DNA of 64,000 nucleotides, from contig NZ_JAEQBB010000001.1 of assembly GCF_018616375.1 (NCBI RefSeq), positions 372,001-436,000 of the forward strand, written 5' to 3'. Shown piece after piece: positions 8,323 through 16,745 of this stretch (positions within the stretch are counted from its first letter, which is position 1; every line of letters begins with the position of its first letter). The DNA is from Exiguobacterium sp. J17977 (GTDB lineage Bacteria > Bacillota > Bacilli > Exiguobacteriales > Exiguobacteriaceae). A program made the translations under genes and the position numbers. Below the pieces are notes generated by a model. It did not search any database. It was not told the DNA's origin and worked only from the letters and a program-made list of their open reading frames with translations.

Positions 8323-8522
8323 CGCTTCGTCCGTCCCCATAGGAAGTAGACGATTGGGCCGAGGATGTTGATGAATAGGATGACGAGGAGCCATACCCAT
8401 TTCGGTCCATTCGTTTCTTGCCGTTTGAGCAGGTCAATCAAGGCGACGACGAGCAAGATGAGCTGCAGGACGAGCAACGGCAAAAGGATGAGCAATAAAT
8501 TTGAGTCATTGGTAATGTCCAA
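8319..8522 (-). CDS. PLDNc-domain small membrane protein, YxlE-like
   Basis: 67-residue membrane protein with two hydrophobic helices (about 8-30 and 41-61) and the PLDNc motif KWVWLLVILFINILGPIVYF followed by a basic tail (WGRTKR). Such proteins carry the N-terminal membrane anchor of phospholipase D-nuclease family proteins without the catalytic part. Start is a TTG at 8522 with AGGAGG 8 bp upstream. First gene of the operon with the ABC genes; in Bacillus YxlE takes part in negative control of SigY (family knowledge). Its role here is unknown. Confidence 0.82.
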   Translation of the reverse strand: MDITNDSNLLLILLPLLVLQLILLVVALIDLLKRQETNGPKWVWLLVILFINILGPIVYFLWGRTKR

Positions 8523-8593
8523 TTATGTTCCTCCTTCATAAATGAGTTCACTACTCCATTCCACATATAGGACCTATTTCCTGTATGGAACAG

Positions 8594-8622
8594 AAAAAAG
8601 CCCTTTCTCCGTAAAGAAAGGG
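8594..8622 (-). terminator. rho-independent terminator of usp gene
   Basis: CCCTTTCT/AGAAAGGG stem with a 6-nt loop on the minus strand followed by CTTTTTT. Confidence 0.88.
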
Positions 8623-8628
8623 TGACGA

Positions 8629-9042
8629 TCATTTGACGATGATGACCGGGGCGAGGGCGCGCTTGGCGAGCTTATGGCTGACGCTGCCGAGCACGAACTC
8701 TTGGAACGTGTTCAGTCCGCGTGAACCGACGACGACATACTCGTATGGTTGATGGTTCGCATATTTGACGAGTTCGACGTCCGGCTCCCCACGAAGTTCG
8801 ATATATTCATACTCAAGCCCGGCTGCAACGATTTGATCGAAGAGCGGTTGCAACATCTGTTGGCGCTTCGTTTCAAGATCGATTTTTCCGGTCGAGTTGA
8901 GTGCGGCTTCTTTCGATTCTTTGGCGCTGACGACATGGACGATGTCGATGGATGCGTCTGATGCCTTGGCGAGCTGGATCGCTTTCTCAAGTGCCCGCTT
9001 CGAGTGGGCAGATCCGTCTGCCGCTAAAAATACCTTTCCCAT
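8629..9042 (-). CDS. universal stress protein, UspA family
   Basis: Cytoplasmic 137-aa alpha/beta protein of the Usp fold. MGKVFLAADGSAHSKRALEKA is the N-terminal strand-helix, and VVVGSRGLNTFQEFVLGSVSHKLAKRALAPVIIVK carries the ATP-binding G-2x-G-9x-G-(S/T) pattern, so it is likely of the ATP-binding class. Start at 9042 after GAGGAGGACGTTTCA; seven upstream codons of the open frame lie over the binding site. Monocistronic, with its own terminator. Role in stress tolerance is family knowledge only. Confidence 0.9.
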   Translation of the reverse strand: MGKVFLAADGSAHSKRALEKAIQLAKASDASIDIVHVVSAKESKEAALNSTGKIDLETKRQQMLQPLFDQIVAAGLEYEYIELRGEPDVELVKYANHQPYEYVVVGSRGLNTFQEFVLGSVSHKLAKRALAPVIIVK

Positions 9043-9104
9043 TGAAACGTCCTCCTCTTTCACACAATCTACTTTTAGTATATGCGATTTACTAGAGCCA
9101 TGGA

Positions 9105-9139
9105 TATAAAAAAGGGAGCGAACGTGAAGGTTCGCTCCC
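9105..9139 (-). terminator. rho-independent terminator of sulP gene
   Basis: GGGAGCGAAC/GTTCGCTCCC perfect 10-bp stem (9114-9139) with T run TTTTTTATA on the minus strand side. Confidence 0.93.
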
Positions 9140-9151
9140 GAAGAAATTGAA

Positions 9152-10633
9152 TCAATGGCCGGTGCTTGTTTTTTGTTGCTTCAAGTGTAGCGCGAGCGTA
9201 TTGAGCAGTTTCTCTGAATCCTTGTTCAAGTTCAACAATTCCGGTTCGATTCCGACTTCGCGATACTTGAAGACGACTTTGTCGATGGCGCCGATGGCCG
9301 AGTCGTCCCAAAGATGCGTGTTCGAGAAATCGATGGTGACGTATTTAACACCGTCTTCGGCGTCTTCGGTCACATCGAACTGATTGACGAACTCAGACGT
9401 CGAAGCGAAGAAGAGCTGACCGTTCACGATGTAGCGGGCACGGTCGGCGTCCACACTGCGGTCAAGTTCGATTTTCGAGATTTTGGCGGCAAAGAGGATG
9501 GCTGCCGTCAAGATCCCGGCGAACACACCGAGTGACAAGTCGTGCGTGACGACCGTGACGAGCACCGTCACGAGCATGACGACCGTATCCGATTTTTGAG
9601 CGGTGCGCATCGCTTTAAGCGAGCCCCAATCAAACGTCGCATACGAGACGAAAAACATGACACCGACGAGTGCGCCGACCGGGATGAGCATCAACACGTC
9701 ACTCATCGTCATGATCATGATGAATAACGCGAGTCCGGCGACGAACGTCGACAGGCGCCCACGGGCACCGGACGAGACGTTGATGACCGATTGACCGATC
9801 ATCGCACACCCTGGCATCCCGCCGAAGAGACCGGCGATGATATTGGCGATGCCTTGTCCTTTTGATTCCAGGTTCTTGTTTGAATCCGTTCCGGTCATGT
9901 CATCGACGATTTGTGCCGTCAACAGCGACTCGATCAATCCGACGAAGGCGAGGGAAATCGAGTAAGGCAGGATGATCATCAACGTCTCAAACGTCAACGG
10001 GACGTTCGGGAATAAAAATTCCGGGAGCGTTGCTGAAATCGTACCCATGTCGCTAATGTTTTTCGTCTCGAGCCCGAGCGTGACTGCCAGAATCGTCATG
10101 ACGACGATGGCGACGAGCGGTGCCGGGATGACTTTGTTGATGCGTGGGAACAAGAAGATGATGGCGAGCGATCCAATGACGAGCGCCCAGATAATCCAGC
10201 TTTCACCTTCAAAGTTCGTCAATTGCGCCTGGAAGATTAAAATCGCCAAGGCATTGACGAAGCCGACCATGACGGCGCGCGGGATGAACTTCATCAACCG
10301 GGCGATGCCGAAATAGCCGAGCGCAATTTGAAGGATTCCGGCGAGAATTCCGGCAGCGAGTAAATACTGCAACCCGTAATCGGCGACGAGCGAGACGATG
10401 ACGAGCGCCATCGCACCGGTCGCAGCCGAAATCATGGCCGGACGCCCACCGGCAATCGAGATGACCATCGCAATGATGAACGACGCATATAACCCGACCA
10501 TCGGATCGACTCCAGCGATTAGGGAGAAGGCAATCGCCTCAGGGATAAGGGCGAGCGCGACGACGAAGCCGGCTAGGACGTCAGCCCGGACGTTGCCGAG
10601 CCAATCTTGTTTAATCGTATTCAATTTTTCCAA
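9152..10633 (-). CDS. SulP-family inorganic anion transporter
   Basis: Multi-pass transporter of 493 aa. The hydrophobic part (about 1-385) carries SLC26/SulP hallmarks: [20 protein letters not shown] near the N-terminus, [21 protein letters not shown] in mid-protein. A short STAS domain follows (about 415-485; [20 protein letters not shown]). Bacterial relatives move sulfate, bicarbonate or other anions by proton or sodium coupling; no carbonic anhydrase or cysteine gene is adjacent, so the substrate stays open. Translation starts at a TTG (10633) behind AGAGAGGTG. It diverges from the ars operon, but nothing shows a functional link. Confidence 0.9.
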   Translation of the reverse strand: MEKLNTIKQDWLGNVRADVLAGFVVALALIPEAIAFSLIAGVDPMVGLYASFIIAMVISIAGGRPAMISAATGAMALVIVSLVADYGLQYLLAAGILAGILQIALGYFGIARLMKFIPRAVMVGFVNALAILIFQAQLTNFEGESWIIWALVIGSLAIIFLFPRINKVIPAPLVAIVVMTILAVTLGLETKNISDMGTISATLPEFLFPNVPLTFETLMIILPYSISLAFVGLIESLLTAQIVDDMTGTDSNKNLESKGQGIANIIAGLFGGMPGCAMIGQSVINVSSGARGRLSTFVAGLALFIMIMTMSDVLMLIPVGALVGVMFFVSYATFDWGSLKAMRTAQKSDTVVMLVTVLVTVVTHDLSLGVFAGILTAAILFAAKISKIELDRSVDADRARYIVNGQLFFASTSEFVNQFDVTEDAEDGVKYVTIDFSNTHLWDDSAIGAIDKVVFKYREVGIEPELLNLNKDSEKLLNTLALHLKQQKTSTGH

Positions 10634-10807
10634 AAGAACACACCTCTCTATATATTTTTTGACTTTGACCTCCGAGTCTCACGAAGATCAAACGCCGCAT
10701 TATATGAAAGAAGTCGTTCGACTGACACATGTTTTCACAACGTGTTTCATCATACCGAACTTTTTCTAAGAAGACAATTGCTTATCATGAAAAACTATGG
10801 TACTTTC

Positions 10808-10839
10808 ATAACGTGAATGTTATATAACGGTTTTGTTAT
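10808..10839. promoter_or_regulatory. tandem palindromic operator of the ars operon
   Basis: Two directly abutting 16-bp palindromes, each ATAAC-N6-GTTAT (10808-10823 and 10824-10839), end 19 bp before the arsR ATG and overlap the probable -10 region (TATATAAC). Their position and symmetry fit binding of two ArsR dimers. The pattern is visible directly; assignment to ArsR is inference. Confidence 0.72.
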
Positions 10840-10858
10840 ACAGAGAAGGAGAATGACG

Positions 10859-11176
10859 ATGCATACCGCAGAAGAACTCAGTAAAGTGCTCAAAGTGTTG
10901 GCTGATCCGACACGCCTGACGATGCTCAAGCAAATGCAAGAAGGGGAGCAGTGCGCTTGTAGCTTCGTTGATTGTTTTGACATCTCGCAACCGGCCATCA
11001 GCCGTCATTTGAAGATGATGCGTCAAGCTGGGCTATTGCTCGAGCGCCGGGACAAGCAATGGATTCACTATCGGTTGAATGAGATGAGCCCGTTCTATTC
11101 AATCGTCGTCGATTTGCTCGACAAAATCGAGACGGTCGATGCGAGCTGTGGCTGCGACACGGACTGTGCGATTTAA
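10859..11176 (+). CDS. arsR: ArsR/SmtB-family arsenite-responsive repressor
   Basis: Winged-helix repressor of 105 aa that should release the operator when As(III) or Sb(III) binds. LADPTRLTMLKQMQ is helix 1-2, and the recognition helix is DISQPAISRHLKMMRQAGLL. The metal site is altered from the classical ELCVCDL to EQCACSFVDCF, giving three Cys within nine residues, and the tail ASCGCDTDC adds three or four more. ATG 10859 is 8 bp behind AGAAGGAG; an ATG two codons earlier is too close to it. First gene of a six-gene operon, 13 bp before arsD. Confidence 0.92.
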   Translation: MHTAEELSKVLKVLADPTRLTMLKQMQEGEQCACSFVDCFDISQPAISRHLKMMRQAGLLLERRDKQWIHYRLNEMSPFYSIVVDLLDKIETVDASCGCDTDCAI

Positions 11177-11189
11177 GGAGGAATGGATG

Positions 11190-11549
11190 ATGAAATTGGA
11201 AGTGTTCGAACCGGCCATGTGCTGTCCGACCGGACTATGCGGTCCGTCAATCGATCCAGAGTTGACACGAATCGCGACGGTTCATTATGTGCTGAAGCAA
11301 CGTGGATTCGATGTTGCGCGCTACAATCTCGCCTCGGAGCCGAACCGGTTCGTCGAGAACGCAAACGTCCAGGCCGAAATTACGAAAGGTCTCGAGACGT
11401 TGCCGCTCACGGTCATTGACGGGGACATTGTCAAACGCGGAGCGTACATGACGAACGAAGAGATTTCCGAATTGACGGGACTTCCCGTCGATGCGTTCGC
11501 GAAACAAGATGGCGAAAAACCGAAAGTCCGCATCACGCTGAAAAAATAA
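11190..11549 (+). CDS. arsD: arsenic metallochaperone ArsD
   Basis: Cytosolic chaperone (119 aa) that hands As(III) to the ArsA ATPase. The essential vicinal cysteines are present in the N-terminal motif FEPAMCCPTGLCGPSID (Cys11, Cys12, Cys17 with this start), equivalent to Cys12/13/18 of the plasmid R773 protein. The C-terminal Cys pairs of R773 ArsD are absent, as in many Gram-positive homologues. Two adjacent ATGs (11187, 11190) follow AAGGAGG; I chose the second for spacing. Lies between arsR and arsA. Confidence 0.93.
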   Translation: MKLEVFEPAMCCPTGLCGPSIDPELTRIATVHYVLKQRGFDVARYNLASEPNRFVENANVQAEITKGLETLPLTVIDGDIVKRGAYMTNEEISELTGLPVDAFAKQDGEKPKVRITLKK

Positions 11550-11560
11550 GGAGGCGCGTC

Positions 11561-13321
11561 ATGATGAATCGCTTTGATTTCCATACGATTGAGCCGACCC
11601 GGTACGTGTTTTTGACCGGGAAAGGTGGCGTCGGCAAGACGTCGACGGCCTCTAGTCTCGCCTTAACGCTCGCCGATCGTGGCAAGCGCGTCTTGCTCGT
11701 CTCGACTGACCCGGCAAGCAATCTGCAGGACGTATTCGAGATGGAGCTCGACGAGACCCCGCGTCTCGTCCCGGAGACCGGTCTATTTATCGCCAACTTC
11801 GACCCGGAAGAAGCGGCGAAACAATACATGGAACGCATGGTCGGCCCGTATCGTGGTATGCTGCCGGACGTGGCCATCCAGTCGATGGAAGAGCAGTTAT
11901 CGGGTGCCTGCACGGTCGAAATCGCGGCGTTCGATCAGTTCACCGAGCTGTTGACGTCGGAGACGGCCCGAGACACATACGACCACGTCATCTTTGATAC
12001 AGCCCCGACCGGTCACACGCTACGGTTATTGACGTTGCCGAGCGCGTGGGATGAATTTTTAGAGACGAACACGACCGGTGCGTCGTGCCTCGGCCCGCTC
12101 GCCGGACTGGCTGATAAGCAAAGCCAATATAAACGGGCCGTCGAGACGCTCACTGACAGCAATGAGACGACACTGTTGCTCGTCGCCCGTCCCGAAACGT
12201 CGACGCTCGTCGAGGCGGCACGCGCCGCGACCGAGCTTCACGCGATCGGCATTGAACGGATGCAACTCGTCATCAATGGCGTGGTCGCGCCAGCCGAAGG
12301 GACGGACCTGTATACGAGACGGTTCATCGAACGCCAGCAAGACGCACTCGCATGCTTACCTAAAGGCGTCGACACGCTCGAGACGTTCACGCTGCCGTAT
12401 GCGTATGAGAATTTGATCGGCGTCTCGGCACTGCGCCGCTTCGTGAACGGGGAGACGGTCACGGTCCCGACGACGACTTACGACGTGGACCGTTACGGCT
12501 CGATCGATGCGCTCGTCGAGGAAATCGAAGCGGACGGACCGAGTGTCATCATGACGATGGGGAAAGGCGGCGTCGGGAAGACGACCCTGGCCTCGCTCGT
12601 CGCCGTGGCGCTCCATGAACGCGGGCACGCCGTCCATTTGACGACGACCGACCCGGCCGCGCACGTTTCGTTCACGATTGGAGCCGATGTTCCAGAGACG
12701 TTCACCGTCGACGCAATCGACCCGAAGGTGGAGATTGAGAAGTATCGCATGGACGTCTTCCGGGAAGCGGGGGATATGAACGACGAGCAGCGCATGATGC
12801 TCGAAGAGGACTTGCGTTCGCCGTGTACCGAGGAAATCGCCGTCTTCCGCGCCTTCGCCGATCAAGTGGCGAAAGCGAAAGACCGCTTCGTCGTCATCGA
12901 CACGGCGCCGACGGGACATACGCTTCTCTTGTTGGATGCAACCGAGAGTTATCATCGAGAACTTGAACGGTCGACTGGGGTCGTCCCGGAAGCGGTTCGC
13001 GAGCTGTTACCGAAACTGCGCGATCCGAAGCAGACGCACGTCATCATCACGACGCTCCCTGAAGCGACACCGGTATACGAGGCCGAACGGCTCGTCGCTG
13101 ACTTGAAACGGGCCGAGATTCAACCGTTCGCTTGGGTCGTCAACCAATCGTTCACACCGCTCGATGTGACAAGCAAGCTGCTTACGGCGAAAGTCGCGAG
13201 CGAGGCGCCGTGGCTCGCGCGAATCAGCGCATATCCGCGACCGACACTACTCGCGTGGCAAGCACAACTGCCGGTCGGTTATCCGGCGCTCTCACACCTA
13301 TTGAAGGAGGAAGTTAGATGA
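11561..13321 (+). CDS. arsA: arsenite efflux pump ATPase ArsA
   Basis: Peripheral ATPase (586 aa) that energises ArsB. Two homologous halves each hold a P-loop GKGGVGKT (about residues 20-27 and 334-341) and the DTAPTGHT signature. The three metalloid-binding cysteines known from R773 ArsA can be found: Cys117 (SGACTVEIAAF), Cys176 (TTGASCLGPL) and Cys422 (RSPCTEEIAVF). The gene starts with ATGATG after AAGGAGGCGCGTC, 11 bp past arsD, and its TGA overlaps the ATG of the next gene by 4 nt (ATGA). Confidence 0.95.
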   Translation: MMNRFDFHTIEPTRYVFLTGKGGVGKTSTASSLALTLADRGKRVLLVSTDPASNLQDVFEMELDETPRLVPETGLFIANFDPEEAAKQYMERMVGPYRGMLPDVAIQSMEEQLSGACTVEIAAFDQFTELLTSETARDTYDHVIFDTAPTGHTLRLLTLPSAWDEFLETNTTGASCLGPLAGLADKQSQYKRAVETLTDSNETTLLLVARPETSTLVEAARAATELHAIGIERMQLVINGVVAPAEGTDLYTRRFIERQQDALACLPKGVDTLETFTLPYAYENLIGVSALRRFVNGETVTVPTTTYDVDRYGSIDALVEEIEADGPSVIMTMGKGGVGKTTLASLVAVALHERGHAVHLTTTDPAAHVSFTIGADVPETFTVDAIDPKVEIEKYRMDVFREAGDMNDEQRMMLEEDLRSPCTEEIAVFRAFADQVAKAKDRFVVIDTAPTGHTLLLLDATESYHRELERSTGVVPEAVRELLPKLRDPKQTHVIITTLPEATPVYEAERLVADLKRAEIQPFAWVVNQSFTPLDVTSKLLTAKVASEAPWLARISAYPRPTLLAWQAQLPVGYPALSHLLKEEVR

Positions 13322-13596
13322 ACATTACCAATGAAGCAATCGACTTTATGAAAGCGGCGCTTGCCGAGGAAGATATTCAATCGGTACGCATCTGCACGGA
13401 AGCAGGGTGCTGCGGACTGACGCTCGGTCTTCATATCGCCGCGCCGGAAGCATCGGACGACGTGAAAGACTTCGACGGCCTCACGTTCGCCGTCGCGAAA
13501 GACGCGGAAGCGATGGCGGAGAACGTCACGCTCGACGTCGAATCGACAGAAGACAGCGCGAGCCTCGTGCTACGCGGCTTACAACAGACGTGCTAA
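13318..13596 (+). CDS. IscA/HesB-like protein inside the ars operon
   Basis: Small 92-aa protein translationally coupled to arsA (ATGA overlap). N-terminal MNITNEAIDFMKAALAE and the following VRICTEAGCCGLTLGLHI resemble the HesB/IscA Fe-S carrier fold. The cysteine set is changed: Cys26, Cys31-Cys32 and a single C-terminal Cys92, whereas IscA has one mid-protein Cys and a CGC near the end. A vicinal Cys pair could bind As(III). Role unknown: arsenite carrier, sulfur or persulfide carrier for the neighbouring rhodanese fusion, or Fe-S repair are all possible. Fold assignment is moderate, function is inference. Confidence 0.7.
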   Translation: MNITNEAIDFMKAALAEEDIQSVRICTEAGCCGLTLGLHIAAPEASDDVKDFDGLTFAVAKDAEAMAENVTLDVESTEDSASLVLRGLQQTC

Positions 13597-13626
13597 ACAA
13601 ATAGAGAATTATTGGAGGAACTCATT

Positions 13627-14913
13627 GTGCAGTGGATTGCTAGTATCATCTTTTTAGTCACGCTCTTCCTCATCATCAAGCAACCGAAAGGCCTCGGCAT
13701 CGGTTACTCGGCGATGGGGATGGCGGTCATCGCCCTCATCACCGGTGTCGTCAATTTTGATGACGTCGGTACCGTCTGGGGCATCATTTGGAACGCGACG
13801 TTCACCTTTATCGCGATCATCCTCATCTCGCTCATCTTGGACGAGATTGGCTTCTTTGAATGGGCCGCCTTACATATGGCCCGCATCGCTGGAGGGGGCG
13901 GTGTCAAACTGTTCGTCTATATCACGCTTCTCGGGGCGCTCGTTGCGGCATTGTTCGCCAACGATGGGGCGGCACTCATTTTGACGCCAATCGTCCTCGC
14001 CATGGTGCGCGCGCTCAAGCTGCCGGATGCGGTCGTCTTGGCCTATGTCATGGCGTCCGGGTTCATCGCCGATACGGCCAGTCTGCCGTTCGTCGTCTCG
14101 AACCTTGTCAATATCGTCTCGGCCGACTTCTTCGGCATCGGGTTCGCCGAATACGCGGCCCGGATGGTGTTCGTCAACGTCTTTGCTGTCGCCGGAAGCT
14201 TGCTCGTCCTTTACTTGTATTTCAAGAAGGACATTCCGAAGCAATATGACTTATCGAAACTCGTCGAGCCGAGCACGGTCATCAAAGACCATAAGATGTT
14301 CCGCTTGTCGTGGGTCGTGCTCGCACTGCTCGTCATCGGCTATTTCACGAGCGACATCATCGGTATCCCGGTCTCACTCGTCGCCGGGGTCATCGCTCTG
14401 TTCTTCCTCGTCATGGCGAACCGTTCGCCAGCCGTGAAGACACAGTCGGTCGTTCGCGGTGCGCCATGGGCCATCGTCTTCTTCTCGCTCGGGATGTATA
14501 TCGTCGTCTACGGTTTGCAAAACGCAGGGCTGACGCAAGTGCTCGCCAACTTCATCGACTGGTTCGCCGTGAACGCCTTCAGCGCCACGTTCGGGATGGG
14601 CTTCTTGGCCGCCATCTTGTCATCGGTCATGAACAATATGCCGACCGTCATGATTGACGCGCTCGCCATCGATTTGACGAATACGACCGGTCAGATTCGG
14701 GAAGCGCTAATCTATGCGAACGTCATCGGGTCCGATCTCGGTCCGAAGATTACACCGATTGGGTCACTCGCGACCTTGCTATGGCTCCACGTACTCCGTA
14801 CGAAAGGGCTTAAAATTGGTTGGGGTCAATATTTTAAAGTCGGGATTATCTTGACGATTCCGACGCTCGCCATCACGTTGCTTGGACTATATATCAGTCT
14901 ACTACTTTACTAA
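13627..14913 (+). CDS. arsB: arsenite efflux transporter ArsB
   Basis: Integral membrane carrier (428 aa, about 12 hydrophobic segments) of the ArsB/NhaD ion transporter superfamily. Recognisable stretches are [52 protein letters not shown] and [20 protein letters not shown]. With ArsA it forms the ATP-driven pump. The start is a GTG at 13627 behind TTGGAGGAACTCATT; the TTG at 13612 in the same frame is part of the ribosome site. 13 bp separate it from the reductase-rhodanese gene. Confidence 0.94.
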   Translation: MQWIASIIFLVTLFLIIKQPKGLGIGYSAMGMAVIALITGVVNFDDVGTVWGIIWNATFTFIAIILISLILDEIGFFEWAALHMARIAGGGGVKLFVYITLLGALVAALFANDGAALILTPIVLAMVRALKLPDAVVLAYVMASGFIADTASLPFVVSNLVNIVSADFFGIGFAEYAARMVFVNVFAVAGSLLVLYLYFKKDIPKQYDLSKLVEPSTVIKDHKMFRLSWVVLALLVIGYFTSDIIGIPVSLVAGVIALFFLVMANRSPAVKTQSVVRGAPWAIVFFSLGMYIVVYGLQNAGLTQVLANFIDWFAVNAFSATFGMGFLAAILSSVMNNMPTVMIDALAIDLTNTTGQIREALIYANVIGSDLGPKITPIGSLATLLWLHVLRTKGLKIGWGQYFKVGIILTIPTLAITLLGLYISLLLY

Positions 14914-14926
14914 GGAGTGTTTTTCT

Positions 14927-16585
14927 ATGAAATTGGTCATCATCGGTTCGGTCGCTGCCGGTACATCGGTCGCGGCGAAGGCACGTCGTAACAACGAAGA
15001 CGCACAAATTACGATTTATGATCGCGACTATGACATCTCATACTCGGGTTGCGGCATCCCGTATTACGTCGGGGGAGAAGTGGAATCACGCGACGATTTG
15101 ACGCCTCGCGATGCGGCGTTCTTCAAGAAGCGCTACCACATCGACGTCAAGACGCGTCATAACGTGACGGCCGTCGATGCCGACGCCCAGACGGTCACGG
15201 TCGAGAACCTTGAGACGGGTGAGTCGTTCACGGACAGCTATGACAAGTTGGTCCTCGCGACAGGTGCCTCGAGCATCGTACCGCCGATTCCAGGCGTCGA
15301 TTCGGACAACATCTTCCCAATCCGGAACATTCAGAACGCGGAAGCGACACGAAACTTTGTCGATGCGACAAATCCGAAACACGCGACGATTATCGGTGCC
15401 GGATTCATCGGTCTCGAGATGGCTGAACAGCTCAAACTACGTGGCGTTGACGTCACCGTCATCGAGCGTTTCCCACAAGTGATGCCGCCGCTTGACAAAG
15501 ACATGGCGTGCCGCGTCGAGGATCACCTCGAGAAGAACGGCATTGAGCTCATGCTCGGTGAGACAGTGACCGAACTCGTCGGTGATGGTCATGTCGAACG
15601 TGTTGTCACGGAAAGTGGCAAGACGATTGATACGGACCTCGTCATCCTCTCCGTTGGTGTCCGTCCGAACACGGAACTCGCGAAGTCGATTGGTGTCACG
15701 ATTGGCGAGACGGGTGCAATCGCCATCAATGAGCGGATGGAGACGAACGTGAAGAACGTCTATGCGGCCGGTGATGTCGCCGAAAGTTTCTCGCTCGTCA
15801 CGGGCAAACCGATTTGGCGTCCACTCGGTTCGACGGCGAACAAGATGGGTCGTGCCCTCGGGGACCTCATCACAGGAGGCGACCTTGAACACCGTGGCAT
15901 CCTCGGCACAGGCATCTTCAAAGTGTTTGGCCAAGCCGTCGCCCAGACCGGTCTATCGGAACGTGAGGCCCGCGATCTCGGGTATGACGTCGAAGTGCTC
16001 CATAACACGAAGCCGGACAAGCCGGCTTATATGGGCGGGAAAGACTTGACGATTAAAGCAATCGGCGACCGGGCGACACGTCAATTGCTCGGCGTTCAAA
16101 TCGTCGGCTTTGAAGGCGTCGACAAGCGCATCGACGTGTTCGTCACGGCTATCACGTTCAAAGCGAAGGTCGATGACTTGTTCCATCTCGACCTTGCGTA
16201 CGCACCACCGTTCTCGACGACGAAAGATCCGGTCATGTACACGGGTATGGCACTCGCGAATAGTATGAACCAATCGGCGCGTCTGATTACACCGGCTGAG
16301 CTGCAGAAACGAATCGATGCGGGTGAGGATATGCAGATTATTGATACGCGCAAAGCTTCGCAGTTCGAGAAGGCGTGCGTCGACTGTGCGGTCAACATTC
16401 CGCTCGGTAACTTGCGCGAAGCTGCCAAGGACATGGACAAAGACAAGCCGACGGTCGTCTACTGCAATGGTGGAGTGACGGGGAACGCGGCGCAAAACGT
16501 GCTCCGCAACCTCGGATTCACGGACGTCTACAACTTGTCAGGTGGGAACAAGAACTATCAATTATTCAAAAAATACGGGAACTAA
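14927..16585 (+). CDS. CoA-disulfide reductase-rhodanese fusion (CoADR-RHD)
   Basis: FAD-dependent pyridine nucleotide-disulfide oxidoreductase (552 aa) of the single-cysteine class: FAD site IIGSVAAGTSVAAKARR, active Cys42 in SYSGCGIPYYVGG, NAD(P)H site IIGAGFIGLEMAEQ, second FAD motif NVYAAGDVAE. A C-terminal rhodanese domain (about 455-552) has a candidate Cys513 in VVYCNGGVTGN, an active loop lacking the usual Arg. Relatives reduce CoA disulfide, CoA persulfide or polysulfide. ATG 14927 follows AAGGAGTGTTTTTCT. Being the last gene of the ars operon, it probably keeps thiols reduced or handles sulfane sulfur under arsenite stress (inference). Confidence 0.9.
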   Translation: MKLVIIGSVAAGTSVAAKARRNNEDAQITIYDRDYDISYSGCGIPYYVGGEVESRDDLTPRDAAFFKKRYHIDVKTRHNVTAVDADAQTVTVENLETGESFTDSYDKLVLATGASSIVPPIPGVDSDNIFPIRNIQNAEATRNFVDATNPKHATIIGAGFIGLEMAEQLKLRGVDVTVIERFPQVMPPLDKDMACRVEDHLEKNGIELMLGETVTELVGDGHVERVVTESGKTIDTDLVILSVGVRPNTELAKSIGVTIGETGAIAINERMETNVKNVYAAGDVAESFSLVTGKPIWRPLGSTANKMGRALGDLITGGDLEHRGILGTGIFKVFGQAVAQTGLSEREARDLGYDVEVLHNTKPDKPAYMGGKDLTIKAIGDRATRQLLGVQIVGFEGVDKRIDVFVTAITFKAKVDDLFHLDLAYAPPFSTTKDPVMYTGMALANSMNQSARLITPAELQKRIDAGEDMQIIDTRKASQFEKACVDCAVNIPLGNLREAAKDMDKDKPTVVYCNGGVTGNAAQNVLRNLGFTDVYNLSGGNKNYQLFKKYGN

Positions 16586-16586
16586 C

Positions 16587-16620
16587 AAAACGGCGGCCTG
16601 AGCAATCAGATCGCCGTTTT
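16587..16620 (+). terminator. rho-independent terminator of the ars operon
   Basis: AAAACGGCG/CGCCGTTTT stem with an inner CTGA-GCAA-TCAG helix, followed by GTC after TTTT; located directly after the last ars gene. Confidence 0.88.
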
Positions 16621-16669
16621 GTCATGGGATTCTAGAGCTAGCAGTCATTCCCTGTTCTTGAAAAAAACA

Positions 16670-16717
16670 TTGTATTCCAAAAAGGAAACGTTTACAATTT
16701 TTGTGTAAGCGTTTTCC
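16670..16717 (+). promoter_or_regulatory. pullulanase promoter with two cre-like boxes
   Basis: TTGTAT (16670-16675), 17 bp, TACAAT (16693-16698) make a reasonable SigmaA promoter. AGGAAACGTTTACA (16683-16696, cre on the minus strand) overlaps the -10, and TGTAAGCGTTTTCC (16704-16717) lies at about the start of transcription. Each fits TGWAARCGYTWNCA at 13 of 14 positions. The double overlap predicts CcpA repression of starch-debranching enzyme in preferred sugars. Pattern seen, regulation inferred. Confidence 0.72.
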
Positions 16718-16745
16718 TAAAATTATGCTACAAGGAGGGACCCAC

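Noticed and set aside
9152-16585. SulP transporter as a functional part of the ars cluster
   Set aside because: It is divergent with its own start and terminator, and no shared operator was found on its side.
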